This document shows positions 62,740 to 64,000 of a stretch of DNA of 64,000 nt, piece by piece. The notes under the pieces are model-generated. The model did not search any database and had not been told where the DNA came from. It saw only the letters and a program-made list of their open reading frames with translations. Where the stretch lies: positions 62,001 through 126,000 of the forward strand of contig CASFYV010000021.1 of NCBI GenBank assembly GCA_949298985.1, given 5' to 3'. Numbering within the stretch: the stretch's first letter is position 1; each line of letters begins with the position of its first letter. The DNA is from an uncultured bacterium. GTDB taxonomy: Bacteria; Cyanobacteriota; Vampirovibrionia; Gastranaerophilales; Gastranaerophilaceae. The position numbers were made by a program, and so were the translations under genes.

Positions 62740-63594
62740 ATGTCAAGAAGAAATATATTTGAGCTTCTAAAAGAAAAATATAATGTTCCTAATGAAATGG
62801 AAAAAATTGTTACACTTTATAATAGTAAATTGTTTTATTACAATGGAGATTTTGACAGAGGAAATTATACTCCAGAAGAAATATTTGAACATAAACTTTT
62901 AAAAAAATGGAAACATCGAGGAAGTTATTTAAATTGTAGAGAAATAAAAGATGTCCTAGGGATACCAAAGTTTTTCACCTTTGAAACTCCAATTGAAGAT
63001 GTATTAAATACTCTTGAATATTATGAAAATCTATCTTACCTATTAGTAAATAAACTAAATATTTTAAAAAATTATAAATATAACGTTTCTGATAATTTTA
63101 AAATTTTGTTAGAAAATATGCAAATATTACTAGATCATTTAAACTATGAGTTTAAAATTTTTGACAAAGAAGAAAAGCTAATTCTTATCCCTAAAAATCC
63201 TGTGGCTTCATCAGTTGCAGAAATCTCGGATGAAGAAACCGCAATGGCTATTTTGATGTACAATCACCACACATTGAAAGGTGATATAGAGGCAAAACGG
63301 GAGCTGTTAAATTCAATAGCGAGAACTTATGAACCTTTATTGAAAAGCCCTATCGAAGGATATAAAGATTTTTACGAAAAAACTAACCAATTATTAAATA
63401 ATTTACATATAAGACACAATAATTTTGAGGAAGAAAATAATAAAAATCTAGTAATTAATATTGATGACAAAACTTTAGAACATTGGTATGATGAATTATA
63501 TCAATTATTGTTATTTTGCGTGCTAATTGATGATAATTTAAAACGAAAAAAAGAGGCTGGGGAATTTTTGAAACAATTAAAACAAGGAGCATAG
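62740..63594 (+). CDS. Unknown protein between hsdS and hsdR
   Basis: A 284-aa protein, 2 bp after hsdS and immediately before hsdR. N-terminal part is alpha-helical and Tyr/Lys-rich (MSRRNIFELLKEKYN); the middle has PKNPVASSVAEISDEETAMAILMYNHHTLKG and LLNSIARTYEPLL, and the C-terminus NLHIRHNNF...HWYDELYQLLLFCVLI. The RHNN and helical C-terminal part recall abortive-infection or HEPN-like proteins but no motif is decisive. Function unknown. Confidence 0.7.
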   Translation: MSRRNIFELLKEKYNVPNEMEKIVTLYNSKLFYYNGDFDRGNYTPEEIFEHKLLKKWKHRGSYLNCREIKDVLGIPKFFTFETPIEDVLNTLEYYENLSYLLVNKLNILKNYKYNVSDNFKILLENMQILLDHLNYEFKIFDKEEKLILIPKNPVASSVAEISDEETAMAILMYNHHTLKGDIEAKRELLNSIARTYEPLLKSPIEGYKDFYEKTNQLLNNLHIRHNNFEEENNKNLVINIDDKTLEHWYDELYQLLLFCVLIDDNLKRKKEAGEFLKQLKQGA

Positions 63595-64000
63595 ATGACA
63601 GTTACATTCACAGAAGCAAGTTATGAAAATTCTATAATCGAACTTTTTCAAGATATGGGATACAACCACATCTATGGTCCTGATATTGAAAGAGATTATA
63701 CAAGTCCTTTGTATGAGGAGGTTCTTGTTGATTCTTTGTATCGTATTAACCCCAAGTTATGCGATGATGCGATAAAAGATGCTATATACAAGCTCAAAAA
63801 CTTTGAAATAGGTGAGCTTGTACAAAAGAATGATATTTTTATGGATTATTTGCAAAACGGGATTGAGGTTAGGTATCTAAAAGACGGAGAAGAACATTCT
63901 GACATTGCTTATCTTGTTGATTATGAGAATGTAGAAAATAATTCATTCATTATTGCTAACCAGTGGACTTTTATCGAAAATTCTGAAAAAAGGCCTGATG
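63595..64000 (+). CDS. hsdR: Type I restriction endonuclease HsdR, 5' part
   Basis: The first 135 codons of HsdR, cut by the right edge. It starts MTVTFTEASYENSIIELFQDMGYN and continues to the RecB-like nuclease domain region (YLKDGEEHSDIAYLVDYENVENNSF..ANQWTF), the expected N-terminus of HsdR. AAGGAG precedes ATG 63595, 1 bp after the unknown gene. Confidence 0.92.
   Translation, partial: MTVTFTEASYENSIIELFQDMGYNHIYGPDIERDYTSPLYEEVLVDSLYRINPKLCDDAIKDAIYKLKNFEIGELVQKNDIFMDYLQNGIEVRYLKDGEEHSDIAYLVDYENVENNSFIIANQWTFIENSEKRPD

Overview
The window is an AT-rich stretch (many A/T-ending codons, standard genetic code) from a low-GC, diderm, probably anaerobic bacterium. Outer-membrane export (a Wza-like protein with SLBB domains), a COG1963/DUF212 membrane protein and a RicT/PSP1 protein typical of cyanobacteria and Firmicutes, superoxide reductase plus ferritin, acyl-CoA-dehydratase-type proteins and many small lineage-specific proteins fit the non-photosynthetic gut cyanobacterial relatives (Gastranaerophilales/Melainabacteria). 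This assignment is an inference; there is no rRNA in the window to test it.

Layout. 1-19 kb is mostly housekeeping: a truncated membrane protein, superoxide reductase and ferritin, a YkgJ-type Cys-cluster protein, rlmN, a DUF115 glycosyltransferase, dtd, small DUF378 and unknown proteins, a SIMPL protein, ricT-like, gpsA, a lysozyme-LysM-amidase autolysin, murQ, ribH, rsgA, ispA, a DUF212 protein and valS. 19.16-20.06 kb is a gene-free, palindrome- and repeat-rich gap ending at a tRNA-Thr(CGT) whose 3' end is duplicated. 20-24 kb holds a TPR protein, a small unknown protein, an HpcH/HpaI-like aldolase, speE and a HIT protein.

24.2-28.6 kb is an unusual four-gene run: two DUF2229 (2-hydroxyacyl-CoA dehydratase-type) proteins, a PHP phosphoesterase and a radical SAM enzyme. 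28.6-47.9 kb is a large surface-polysaccharide locus: Wza-like exporter, dTDP-rhamnose genes rfbBCDA, two UDP-sugar epimerases, a WcaJ-type initiating transferase, two GT2 glycosyltransferases, a Wzy-like polymerase, a polysialyltransferase-family protein, a flippase, an asparagine-synthase-like protein, a cytidylyltransferase fused to an RraA-like domain, and a Wzz-like co-polymerase. It is followed by a radical SAM, PAP2 phosphatase and diacylglycerol kinase trio (47.9-50.9 kb) that looks like lipid metabolism.

51.7-64 kb looks like a defence or accessory island: a DUF1643 protein, a WYL-domain regulator, a 135-aa unknown, a truncated FtsZ/tubulin-like GTPase, a dGTPase, a UvrD-type helicase fused to a RecB-type nuclease, and a type I restriction-modification operon (hsdM, a HEPN/Abi-like gene, hsdS, an unknown gene, start of hsdR). 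The most notable new signal is an inverted repeat (ACGTC-N7-GACGT) found three times, upstream of the DUF1643 gene, the WYL regulator and the 135-aa gene that precedes the FtsZ-like gene. In the DUF1643 promoter it covers a perfect -35 box. This suggests a WYL-repressed regulon that may include a tubulin-like GTPase lacking its catalytic loop and C-terminal domain.
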